Shown: positions 27,501-34,582 of the stretch, piece by piece
Position numbering within the stretch: position 1 is the stretch's first letter
How the letters are laid out: each line of letters opens with the position of its first letter
Source: Deltaproteobacteria bacterium
Lineage (GTDB): Bacteria; Lernaellota; Lernaellaia; JACKCT01
DNA: 60,608 nucleotides
Reading direction: 5' to 3'
Assembly: GCA_020845895.1 (NCBI GenBank)
Contig: JADLEX010000158.1
Coordinates: 1-60,608, forward strand
Translations under genes and position numbers: made by a program
The notes under the pieces: model-generated
Database searches by the model: none
What the model saw: only the letters and a program-made list of their open reading frames with translations
What the model was told of the DNA's origin: nothing

Positions 27501-29291
27501 GCCGACGCGTTCGCGCACGTCGCGACGAAAATCGGGCACGTGGGCGACCCCCGGGCGATCCTCGGCGATCTGGAAGCCCGCGGCCTGCTCGTGCGCGAGG
27601 ATCCCGGGCGATACGACCGATACCGCTTTCGCGAGATCATCGTGCGCGAAACCGTTTATCAGGCGGTGCTCGCCCCGGTACGCGCGCGCGTGCATCGCAT
27701 CGCCGCCGAGTACCTGGAAACGCGCCCCGAGCGCCGCGATATCTTCGTCGAGAGCGTCGTCGCGTCGCACTGGGCGGCGTGCGGCCGGTTGGAACGCGCG
27801 ATCACGTGGGGTTGCGAGGCGCTGCGAACGCTGCGTCGGCACGGACAGCACGAGGAGTGCGTGGAGTGGACCGACCGCGTCCTCGCGTGGATCGGCGAAT
27901 GCCCCCCGTCGGGCGGGATCGAGGCGCGCCAGCTCGAAATGCTCGAGGCGCGCGAGGCGAGCCTCGGCCTGCTCGGCCGCACCGCGCAGCGCGAGCAGAC
28001 GCTCGAGCAGATCCTCGCCCTGCTCGGCGATCGGCCCGCGCACCGCGTGAAGCGCGGCATCGCGTTCGAGCGCCTCGCCGTGGTGCGCCGGATTCAGGGG
28101 CGGATCCCCGAGGCGATCGCGTACCTGCACGACGCCCTCGAAATTCTGCGCGAATGCGGCCAGCGGCGTTACGAGGGCAAGGCGGAGAACGGGCTCGCCG
28201 TGGTGTACGGAGAGCTGGGCCGGCCGGCGGAAGAGATGGAACACTACCGCGCGGCGCAGGCGCTCTTCGAGGAGATCGACGAAAAGCGCGAGCTGGGGCG
28301 CGTTCACAACAACATCGGGATGCACCACCTCGACTCGGGCCGCGTCCCCGAGGCGATCGCGAGCATCGAGACCGCGATCCGGCTGTTCCGGCAGATCCAT
28401 TACCGCCGCGAGGAGGCGTACGCGGTCAAAAACCTCGGTCTCGCCCATCGTCAGTTCGGGGATATCGACCGGGCCGAGGGGTACTTCCGCCGCGCGCTGG
28501 CGCTCGCGCGCGAGGTGGGCGACCTGCACGGCGAGGGCCGTGCGCACAACAACATCGGGATGGTCGAATACGACCGCGGTCGTCTCGACGAGGCGCGCGA
28601 CGCGTTCCTCCCGGCCATGGAGATTCACGACGAGGTCGAGGACGCCGTCGGCGGCGCGATCGTGCAGCTCAACCTCGGCCTGTGCGACCAGTACGCGAAT
28701 CGGCTCGAATCGGCGCTCGCGCACATCGACGCCGCCGTCGCGCGATTCGGCGGCGCGGACGCGAAACGGTATTCGGCCGTCGCCCAATCCTATCGCGGGC
28801 AGCAGTTGTTCGAGCTGGGCAGGATCGACGAGGCGCGCTCGGAACTCCTCGCGGCCGCGGACATTCTCGCCGAGGCGGGCGAGCGCGAGCACCTTGCGTT
28901 CACGCACTGCCGCCTCGCGGCGATGCGGATCGCGGCGGAAGAGTTGGACCGCGCGGGGGAGTCCCTCGCCCAGGTCGAGCACCTGCTCGCCTCGGGGGAT
29001 CTCCCGCTCGTTCGGCTGGTGTATCATGCCGTGATCGGGCGCGCGGCGCTGGCGGCGGGAGGCCCGGACGACCCCGAGACCGTCGCCGCCGCCGTCCGCG
29101 AATACCGCCGCGTCCTCGACCTGCTGGAAAAACAAAGGATCGGACCGCGAAACGAATACTCGGCGGAATTCACGAGGCTGCGCATCGATCTCGCGTCGCG
29201 CGGGGTGGGCGAATCCCGATTGCCGCTGCCGGCGCATTGGGACACCGCGCCGCGCATGAGCGCGCCGACGATGCTGGAAACCTGGAATTGA
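24552..29291 (+). CDS. Giant PknK-like Ser/Thr kinase with cyclase-like, ATPase and TPR domains
   Basis: A 1579-residue regulator. The kinase domain (about 8-290) has LGRGGMAEVY, the invariant Lys in FAVKLV, catalytic loop HRDLDPNN (Asp where most kinases have Lys) and ISDFGIA. A Pro/Ser/Thr linker follows. Residues about 478-592 resemble a class III nucleotidyl cyclase: NIEDAAARAVACSLEL and RVGIGAGQAVCE. It lacks the two metal-binding Asp motifs, so it is probably a non-catalytic sensor. An AAA_16-type NTPase follows with GEAGSGKTRL (about 657) and LLVFEDMQWLD (about 787). The last ~400 residues are TPR repeats (NNIGM, NLGLAHRQFGD). Such proteins integrate signals and phosphorylate regulators. 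The ATG at 24552 sits right before the kinase. A GTG at 24528 is an alternative. The sensor gene follows after 30 bp. Confidence 0.9.
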   Translation: MGNRIVGGKYELLRRLGRGGMAEVYLGRMAGAARFQKTFAVKLVLPHLIESPNDVALFVDEAKLVAQLTHSNIVQVFDFGVDGEDIFLVMEYVEGCTLRALLTACANRGRTAPLDIALFVMSQVCRGLDYAHRKRDDEGRPLALIHRDLDPNNVLISDEGEVKISDFGIARSATQAHHSDSGALRGKVFYMPPEAIAARPVDQRADQFILGAVFYEVLTGKKAFATEPVPWGVFEKIRKGEYEPVRTANPSVPAEVETVVDRLLAVQPERRFANSGDMLAQIEMLRRIHGGGADATVLGDFLRRVVREGGTWMGTPAPGLAPPAGAGRSTTWSTDFDTSPGIASRESMPAAGIPVPDFAGLETAPPGISTQPFGNSSRPSGLSTHSRAPIVAPGAAGPDDAVRLDPMDLARLSDLLVESPIEETGTADGEVRDGVIAAICYRIAESGAASEARSDDLHAHMRRVIERVLHGRGAATTPWSESRLIAVWGLASNIEDAAARAVACSLELVEVARHLSGISHSPGALELRVGIGAGQAVCEWRSDRHVVVEGEPIEATRAMCALADANEIVVSARVHEACRDRFRWATPAQDRAGDLFVPAGHAPWALASVAGAKGAAAPPLVGRDDELALLRAAWDLIRARTDRNRRGGAVHHILEVGGEAGSGKTRLVEEFIAAIAEDPPLVLRAFAHAHDPRPFAAWTTLLAGFLGVPEDDDDGWKVALLAVANDVADTRSRTAFEESVPILASLAAATRLYTTLTWPAEEADETEWFIALRNFVRALAWSHRPLLLVFEDMQWLDAASRRALEFVLQNCDVRQGIFVVGLERGGDDAPGHGPNPHAHYATRERIRLTPLGEESARDLLRALLPGLEDRTESPVDARRGDPGTVREETRGFLSRYDLTWRRVRAGILERSGGNPYLLLELIRAIRENGDLVCENGRWRFTSPQVGLALPATAIDLALARVDRLGPEPKRALHIAAVLGASFVADAFAHVATKIGHVGDPRAILGDLEARGLLVREDPGRYDRYRFREIIVRETVYQAVLAPVRARVHRIAAEYLETRPERRDIFVESVVASHWAACGRLERAITWGCEALRTLRRHGQHEECVEWTDRVLAWIGECPPSGGIEARQLEMLEAREASLGLLGRTAQREQTLEQILALLGDRPAHRVKRGIAFERLAVVRRIQGRIPEAIAYLHDALEILRECGQRRYEGKAENGLAVVYGELGRPAEEMEHYRAAQALFEEIDEKRELGRVHNNIGMHHLDSGRVPEAIASIETAIRLFRQIHYRREEAYAVKNLGLAHRQFGDIDRAEGYFRRALALAREVGDLHGEGRAHNNIGMVEYDRGRLDEARDAFLPAMEIHDEVEDAVGGAIVQLNLGLCDQYANRLESALAHIDAAVARFGGADAKRYSAVAQSYRGQQLFELGRIDEARSELLAAADILAEAGEREHLAFTHCRLAAMRIAAEELDRAGESLAQVEHLLASGDLPLVRLVYHAVIGRAALAAGGPDDPETVAAAVREYRRVLDLLEKQRIGPRNEYSAEFTRLRIDLASRGVGESRLPLPAHWDTAPRMSAPTMLETWN

Positions 29292-29321
29292 AATGAACCT
29301 GTGTGTTTCGGAGAGGACGCC

Positions 29322-31454
29322 ATGACCGACGAACCGGGCTCGCGATCGCACTGGATCGCGACCATCGAGGATCTGCGCGCGCAGCTTAACGCCGCGAGGT
29401 CTTCGACCAACTGGCGCGAGCGCACCGACGTCTTTTTGTCCGTCGTCGCCGACGCCGCCGCCATGCTGCTGGGCCGACGAGATGTGAACGAACTGCTCGC
29501 GGCCATGCTCGACCACGCCTGCCTGCTGATGGGCGCCGCGCACGCCTACTACGGCGCAAAGGAAGGCGACGACGGCATCCGCGTGCTCGTCGGCAAGGGC
29601 ATCATGGAAACCGTCGTGGGCATGCGTCTCCCATATCAGGGCGTCAGCGGCGCGGCCATCTTGTCGGGCCGCGCGGAATGCGTGCACGACTACGAAACCT
29701 GGGAGGGGCGCAGCCAGGACACGGGCGATGTCGTGGTGCGCAGCGCGATCGCCGTGCCGCTGCTCGCCAACGGCCAGTTCGTGACGGGCGTGCTCACGCT
29801 CTTCCACTGCGGCGACGAGGAAGGACGATTCGGCGACGACGACGAACGCCTGCTCGCCGGGTTCGCTCAGCTCGCGTCGGTCGCGCTCGACAACGCGCGC
29901 CTGTTCGAGACGCTGCAGGTCGAGCTGCATCGCAAGGACGCCGCCGAAAAGGGGATGCGGGAGTCGGAACGGCGGTTCGCGGAGGTGATCGATTTTCTGC
30001 CCGAAGCCATGCTCGCCGTGGACCGCAAGGGACGCGTCATCGCGTGGAACCGCGCGATGGCCGAACTCACCGGCGTCGGGTCTTCCGCCGTGATGGGGCG
30101 CGGCGAATACGCCAGCTCCGTGCCGTTTTACGGGGTGCGCCGGCCCATGCCGATCGACCTCGCGCTGCGCAGCACCGACGACGCGGGCGAGGAAATGGAA
30201 AATGTCGTGCGCGACGGCGAGTCGATCGTCACCGAGATCCACTTTCCGAACCTGCGTCCCGGCGGCGCGTATCTGGCGATCCGCGCGCGGCCGACGCGCG
30301 ACCCGGGCGGTCGCATCAACGGCGCGGTGCAGACGATCCGCGACGTCACCGCGCGGCGACGCATGGAGATCGCCGTGCGCGAGAGCCGCGAGCGGCTGAT
30401 GTCGCATCAGTCCACGCTCATGGACCTGACGAAGCTCGTCGCCACGCGCTTCGACGACCTCGACGCGCTCTTTCGCGAGGTGTCGGCGATATCCGCGGCA
30501 ACGCTCGGCGTTCGGCGCATGGGCATCCGGTTTTTCAACGAGGAGAGGAATTCGCTCGTTTGCCGCGAGCGGTACGACGCCGCGACGGGCAGGCACACGT
30601 CCGGCGAGGAGTTCGCGCAGGCAAGACACCCGACTTATTTCCGCCACCTGCTGGAAGACCGCCTCATCACCGCGCACGACGCACTGGCCGACCCGCGCAC
30701 GCGCGAGTTTGCCGCCGACTATTTTCCGCGCTACGGAATCGCCTCGACGATGGATTGCCCGATCCGCGGCGGCGGAAAGCTGCTGGGCGTGGTGTGCCAC
30801 GAGCACGTCGGGGCTCCGCGCCGGTGGACCGTGGAGGAGGAGAGCTTCGCGGCCTCGGTCGGCGACCTCATCGCGCTCGCCCTCGAGTCATGGACGCGCC
30901 GGAAGGTCGAGCGCGAGTTGCAGGCCAGCATCCGGTTCGAGGACCTCATCATCGGCATCACGACGCGCTTTTGCGGCGCGGCGAGCGCCGATGTTGATGC
31001 CGCGATCGAGATCGCGCTCGGGGAGATCGGCGAGTTCGCGGTCGTGGACCGGGCTTATCTCTTCGACTTCGCGGACGGCGGTCGGCGATTTTCGAACACG
31101 CACGAATGGTGCGCCCCGGACGTGACCCCGCATATCGCCGATCTGCAGAACCTGGCGTCGGACGACTTCGCCTATCTCGTCCGCCGCATCCACGCGGGGG
31201 AGGTCTTCCATGTCCCGGTGGTGGCGGAGCTCCCTCCCGAGGCGGCCAACGAACGCCTCGAATTCGAGCGTGAGGGCATTCGCTCGATCCTGTGCATCCC
31301 GATCAGGACACTCGACGACGTGACGGGATTCATGGGATTCGATTCGGTGCGCGAGCCGCTCACGTGGACCGACCACCAGATCCGGCTGCTGAAGACGGTC
31401 GCGTCGCTGATCGCCGTGGTGCGCGAACGCGCCCGCGCCGCATCGCCCGGCTAA
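29322..31454 (+). CDS. Multi-GAF/PAS sensor protein without an output domain
   Basis: A 710-residue soluble protein built of sensor domains: GAF (about 30-190, GVSGAAILSG and SAIAVPLLANGQFVTGVLTLF), PAS with PAC (about 215-350, RFAEVIDFLPEAMLAVDRKG and VQTIRDVTARRRME), then two further GAF domains (about 365-525, with MDCPIRGGGKLLGVVCHE, and 545-705, with SILCIPIRTLDDVTGFMGFD). There is no histidine kinase, GGDEF, EAL or cyclase module, and the protein ends with the last GAF helix. The start at 29322 has GGAGAGGA upstream. It lies just downstream of the PknK-like kinase. In related PknK-like proteins GAF and histidine-kinase modules are often fused to the C-terminus, so a split partner role is plausible. 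Its end overlaps the convergent glycosyltransferase gene. Confidence 0.82.
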   Translation: MTDEPGSRSHWIATIEDLRAQLNAARSSTNWRERTDVFLSVVADAAAMLLGRRDVNELLAAMLDHACLLMGAAHAYYGAKEGDDGIRVLVGKGIMETVVGMRLPYQGVSGAAILSGRAECVHDYETWEGRSQDTGDVVVRSAIAVPLLANGQFVTGVLTLFHCGDEEGRFGDDDERLLAGFAQLASVALDNARLFETLQVELHRKDAAEKGMRESERRFAEVIDFLPEAMLAVDRKGRVIAWNRAMAELTGVGSSAVMGRGEYASSVPFYGVRRPMPIDLALRSTDDAGEEMENVVRDGESIVTEIHFPNLRPGGAYLAIRARPTRDPGGRINGAVQTIRDVTARRRMEIAVRESRERLMSHQSTLMDLTKLVATRFDDLDALFREVSAISAATLGVRRMGIRFFNEERNSLVCRERYDAATGRHTSGEEFAQARHPTYFRHLLEDRLITAHDALADPRTREFAADYFPRYGIASTMDCPIRGGGKLLGVVCHEHVGAPRRWTVEEESFAASVGDLIALALESWTRRKVERELQASIRFEDLIIGITTRFCGAASADVDAAIEIALGEIGEFAVVDRAYLFDFADGGRRFSNTHEWCAPDVTPHIADLQNLASDDFAYLVRRIHAGEVFHVPVVAELPPEAANERLEFEREGIRSILCIPIRTLDDVTGFMGFDSVREPLTWTDHQIRLLKTVASLIAVVRERARAASPG

Positions 31455-32722
31455 CCGGACCTCCGCCCGACGAGGATGCACTCGACGCCGAGCAGCGAGG
31501 CGGTGCGTTCCACGCGGACTCCGAAACCGTCGAGTTCGCGCGCGAGCGCGTCGATATCCGGCGCGGCCATGTCGTCCGGCATCGTCACGCGCAGCGGCGT
31601 CCAGGCGCGCAGCGCCGCGATCATCCGCCAGGTGAGGCCGCGCGCGTCGGGCACGTGCACGACGAATACGCCGCCGGGGGCGAGCACGCGGGCGCACTCG
31701 GCGAGCGCGCCGCGCCCCGACGCCATCGCGACCATCCACGTGGCGACGACCGCGTCGAACGCGCCGTCGGCGAACGGCATCGCCCGCGCGTCGGCGCACA
31801 CGGCGTTCGCACCGCGCCCGGCCAAAAAGCGGACCTTGGCTTCGTTCAGATCGAGGGCCGTCACGCCCGGATAGGTCGCGGCGAAGACCGACGAGCCCGA
31901 TCCCGCGATCAGAATTTTCTCACACCCGTCCACGGCCTCGCGGATCGTCGCGTAGCGTTTTGCCAATAGCGCGCGGCGCACGGGATTGAGGCTCGATGCG
32001 CCGCGAAACTCGCAGTCCGCGGCGTCGGGCCCGTGGCGGCGGCGCCAGTGACGCGCGAACGTGCGCAGATACGAGATGCCGAACGCGAAGACGCGCGCGT
32101 TGCTCGATCCCGCCACGCGCGGGCGGTAGTAGAACGGAACCTCGCGGATACGCCGCCCGGCGTTGTGCATGCGGATCAGCAAATCCTGAAGCAGGCTGAA
32201 GTCCGCGCCGGTCAGGTCGCCGAGCGGCACCGCGTCGCGGCGATAGAGGCGGAATCCGCTGCTCTGGTCGCGCACGGGGAACGCGAGGGTGATCGAAAAG
32301 AATGCGTTGAGCACCTTCGAGAGCAGATAGCGGTCAAACGGCATCTCGGCGAATCCGCCGGGCACGTAGCGGCTCGCGATGACGAGGTCCGCGCCGTCGC
32401 GCTCGCGCCACAGCCGCGGAATGAACTCGGGCGGATGTGACAGGTCCGCGTCCATCGTCAGCACGAACTCGCCGTGCGCCGTCTCGAATCCGTCCACGAT
32501 CGCGCCGCCGTAACCGGGCCGTACCTGGGTGACGACGCGTGCGCCCGCCTCGGCCGCAATTTGCCCCGTGCCGTCGGCGCTGCCCGCGTCGACCACGACC
32601 ACCTCGAAGCGCGCGCCCATGCGCTCGCACACGCGCGTCGTCTCGCGCACCGCGGCGGCGATATTGCCCGCCTCATTTCGGGTCGGGATCACGACGGACA
32701 GTTCGATCGATTCGGCATTCAC
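31451..32722 (-). CDS. Fusion of GT2 polyprenol-phosphate-type glycosyltransferase and SAM methyltransferase
   Basis: A 423-residue protein. Residues 8-235 are a GT-A family 2 domain: SVVIPTRNE, VVDAGSADGT, DADLSHPPE (the DxD-like metal site, about 91-98) and DQSSGFRLYRR, most like dolichyl- or undecaprenyl-phosphate sugar transferases. Residues about 255-423 are a class I methyltransferase with motif I ILIAGSGSS (about 270), ADARAMPFADGAFDAVVATWM and LAPGGVFVVHVPDARG. Fusing the two suggests glycosylation and methylation of one lipid-linked or surface glycan. It starts with GTG at 32722, with GGAGAG 8 bp upstream. The open frame continues further upstream but is Arg/Pro-rich and unconserved. 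Its stop overlaps the 3' end of the convergent GAF gene. Confidence 0.85.
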   Translation of the reverse strand: MNAESIELSVVIPTRNEAGNIAAAVRETTRVCERMGARFEVVVVDAGSADGTGQIAAEAGARVVTQVRPGYGGAIVDGFETAHGEFVLTMDADLSHPPEFIPRLWRERDGADLVIASRYVPGGFAEMPFDRYLLSKVLNAFFSITLAFPVRDQSSGFRLYRRDAVPLGDLTGADFSLLQDLLIRMHNAGRRIREVPFYYRPRVAGSSNARVFAFGISYLRTFARHWRRRHGPDAADCEFRGASSLNPVRRALLAKRYATIREAVDGCEKILIAGSGSSVFAATYPGVTALDLNEAKVRFLAGRGANAVCADARAMPFADGAFDAVVATWMVAMASGRGALAECARVLAPGGVFVVHVPDARGLTWRMIAALRAWTPLRVTMPDDMAAPDIDALARELDGFGVRVERTASLLGVECILVGRRSG

Positions 32723-32780
32723 GGCAGCAACTCTCCAGATCGCGGCGACATTAGCCACAACATCCCCGCGCGGGCAAGGC

Positions 32781-32874
32781 GACGTGTGGCGCAAGACGTC
32801 CGAATTGTGGCGCGGGCGCCCCCGCCCGCGATGAAGCCGCTCGGACCCGGCCGAGGGCGGCCGGGCCACACGTC
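32781..32874. repeat. 94-bp structured palindromic element with terminal inverted repeats
   Basis: Perfect 10-bp terminal inverted repeats (GACGTGTGGC at 32781-32790, GCCACACGTC at 32865-32874) enclose two perfect hairpins. One is CGCGGGCG/CGCCCGCG (32811-32830, CCCC loop). The other is CCCGGCCG/CGGCCGGG (32846-32865, AGGG loop). The right end overlaps the stop codon of the membrane protein at 32873. It may be a REP- or MITE-like repeat or a complex terminator. Confidence 0.7.
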
Positions 32875-34336
32875 AGTTTTCGCGCGGCACGCACACCACA
32901 TACGCCCCGGCGCGCCCGGCGGGGGCGTAGTTTTCGGCCACCGCGCGCAGGAATTCGTCCGAAAACCGCTCGCGCGTGACAACCGATGGCGCGCTCGGCG
33001 GACTTTCCAGCACGATGAGCGCATACCGCCGGTCGCGAACGCGTTCGAGCCAGGGCCGCTCGTCAAAAAGCCCGCGCGCGAAGAGTTTGTGCGCGAGATA
33101 AGGATTGACGAGATCGGGCGCATCGGTTCCCGCGACAAGGGCGTAGCCGGAGTTTTCGAGGATCGCCGGACCGGGCCTCGCGCGCAGCGCCTCGACCAGC
33201 ATGCGGTCGGCGGCGTCGCTCGCCGGAACGTTGCGCGTAGGGCTGACCGAGGGAATCGACGCGATCAAGAGCAACGCGAACGCCGCGGCGGCGACCATCG
33301 CGCCGCGCGACGCGCCTCCGCCCCGTGCGCGGTCGAGTCCCACCGCGACGCCCGCCGCGCACGCGGCGTGAAACTCGAACATGTAAAGGTGACTCGAACC
33401 TTCCTTGCCGAGCGCGACGAGGCTCGCGGCGGTCACCGCCGCGTAGATCGCGAGCGGTGCGACGCGCCCGTCTTCGGTGCGCGCGGCGAGCGCGAGAGCG
33501 AATCCCGCGAGGGCGAGCAGGTGCGGCGCGGTGTCGAGGCGGATGTAGCCGCCGGCGTAATACGCGAGGCGTCCCCACGCGAAAGGCGTGACGGAAAATC
33601 CGAGGATGTTTTGCAGGAACACGCCGCTCGCCCATTCGCACGCCGCGATCGCGACGCCGAGCCCCGCCGCGTACATCGCGCCGAACACGAGCGCGCGGCG
33701 ACGTTCACACACCACCCACCAGAGACCGAGCGCAAGCGGACCCGCGATCGCCGTTTGTTTCGTCATCCACGCCGCGACGCCGAGCAGCGCCGCGAGCGCG
33801 AGCCTTCGGCGCGACGGCGATTCGACGGCCCCGACGACGAGAGCGGCGAGGGAGAGCGCCGAGGCGAGGGCATCGACGCGCACCAGCGCTCCCAGCCGCG
33901 CGGTTTCGGGCACGATCAGGAACACGGCGGCGGCGATCCACACCGCGCGCGCGTTCGCGGATCGGCGGGCGAGCATCGCGGCCAGGACGGCGATCGCGAT
34001 GACCGCCGCGAGGCTCACCAGGCGTCCCGCGAGAAAGGGATGCGCGGCGCTGTCGGCGAGGCGCAGAATCCCCGCGTAGAGCGGCGGATAGTTGAAAATA
34101 GGCAGCAGCGGCCCGTGCGGTTCGACATAAAGCGGCTGCCCCGCGGTCCAAAGCCGCGCGGCCCACACGCACCCGCCCTCGAAATTTTCGAGCGGATACG
34201 GCCACAACGCGAGCCGGGCGAGCGTGACGAGCGAAAGCGTCGCGGCGCCCATCGCCGCGATCGCCGTCGCCCGCAACGCGTGTGCGTCCCGCGGGCGTTC
34301 CGGATCGGAGCCTGCGGAGGGGGCATCGGCGGACAT
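32873..34336 (-). CDS. GT-C-like polytopic membrane protein (probable lipid-sugar-dependent glycosyltransferase)
   Basis: A 487-residue inner-membrane protein with about 10-11 hydrophobic segments. The pattern fits GT-C fold enzymes of the PMT/ArnT type: a first helix, then a periplasmic loop with acidic and aromatic residues (YPLENFEGGCVWAARLW, LFNYPPLYAG context). Many Ala/Leu helices follow, then a short C-terminal soluble part (about 410-487). The family has little sequence conservation, so the call rests on topology, the acidic first loop and the neighbouring GT2-methyltransferase. That neighbour could make the polyprenol-phosphate sugar this enzyme uses. The start at 34336 is chosen because the preceding open frame is Arg-rich and not membrane-like. 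The RBS is weak. Confidence 0.65.
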   Translation of the reverse strand: MSADAPSAGSDPERPRDAHALRATAIAAMGAATLSLVTLARLALWPYPLENFEGGCVWAARLWTAGQPLYVEPHGPLLPIFNYPPLYAGILRLADSAAHPFLAGRLVSLAAVIAIAVLAAMLARRSANARAVWIAAAVFLIVPETARLGALVRVDALASALSLAALVVGAVESPSRRRLALAALLGVAAWMTKQTAIAGPLALGLWWVVCERRRALVFGAMYAAGLGVAIAACEWASGVFLQNILGFSVTPFAWGRLAYYAGGYIRLDTAPHLLALAGFALALAARTEDGRVAPLAIYAAVTAASLVALGKEGSSHLYMFEFHAACAAGVAVGLDRARGGGASRGAMVAAAAFALLLIASIPSVSPTRNVPASDAADRMLVEALRARPGPAILENSGYALVAGTDAPDLVNPYLAHKLFARGLFDERPWLERVRDRRYALIVLESPPSAPSVVTRERFSDEFLRAVAENYAPAGRAGAYVVCVPREN

Positions 34337-34509
34337 GGCGGCCTCGGGTCGCGGGAATCTCGGGAGACTCGTTACTAACACAAGACGAGAGGGGGAACAT
34401 CCGCCACGAAATATGATGGGGAACATCCGCGCCGGACGTGCGTGGGCCCAAAATAGACGCTCGCGGACGCGCCGCGCGGGCACGGTCGGGATCGGTGCGC
34501 TTTGCCCTC

Positions 34510-34538
34510 TTGAACGCGCATCGGGCTTTGCCTACTGT
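34510..34538 (+). promoter_or_regulatory. Predicted promoter of the giant radical-SAM gene
   Basis: TTGAAC (34510-34515), a 17-bp spacer, then TACTGT (34533-34538). The start codon at 34583 has GGGGGAGAAG upstream, giving a leader of about 40 nt. Confidence 0.4.
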
Positions 34539-34582
34539 GACCTGTTCCGATCACGCGGGGTTCACAAGGGGGAGAAGAGCGA

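Noticed and set aside
26745-30806. A 1353-codon open frame antisense to the kinase and sensor genes
   Set aside because: Its low-complexity basic composition mirrors the sense codons. No start site or RBS, and no domain.
34337-34582. Cobalamin riboswitch before the giant radical-SAM gene
   Set aside because: No B12-box-like sequence or multi-helix fold was seen in the 246-bp gap. A simple promoter explains it.
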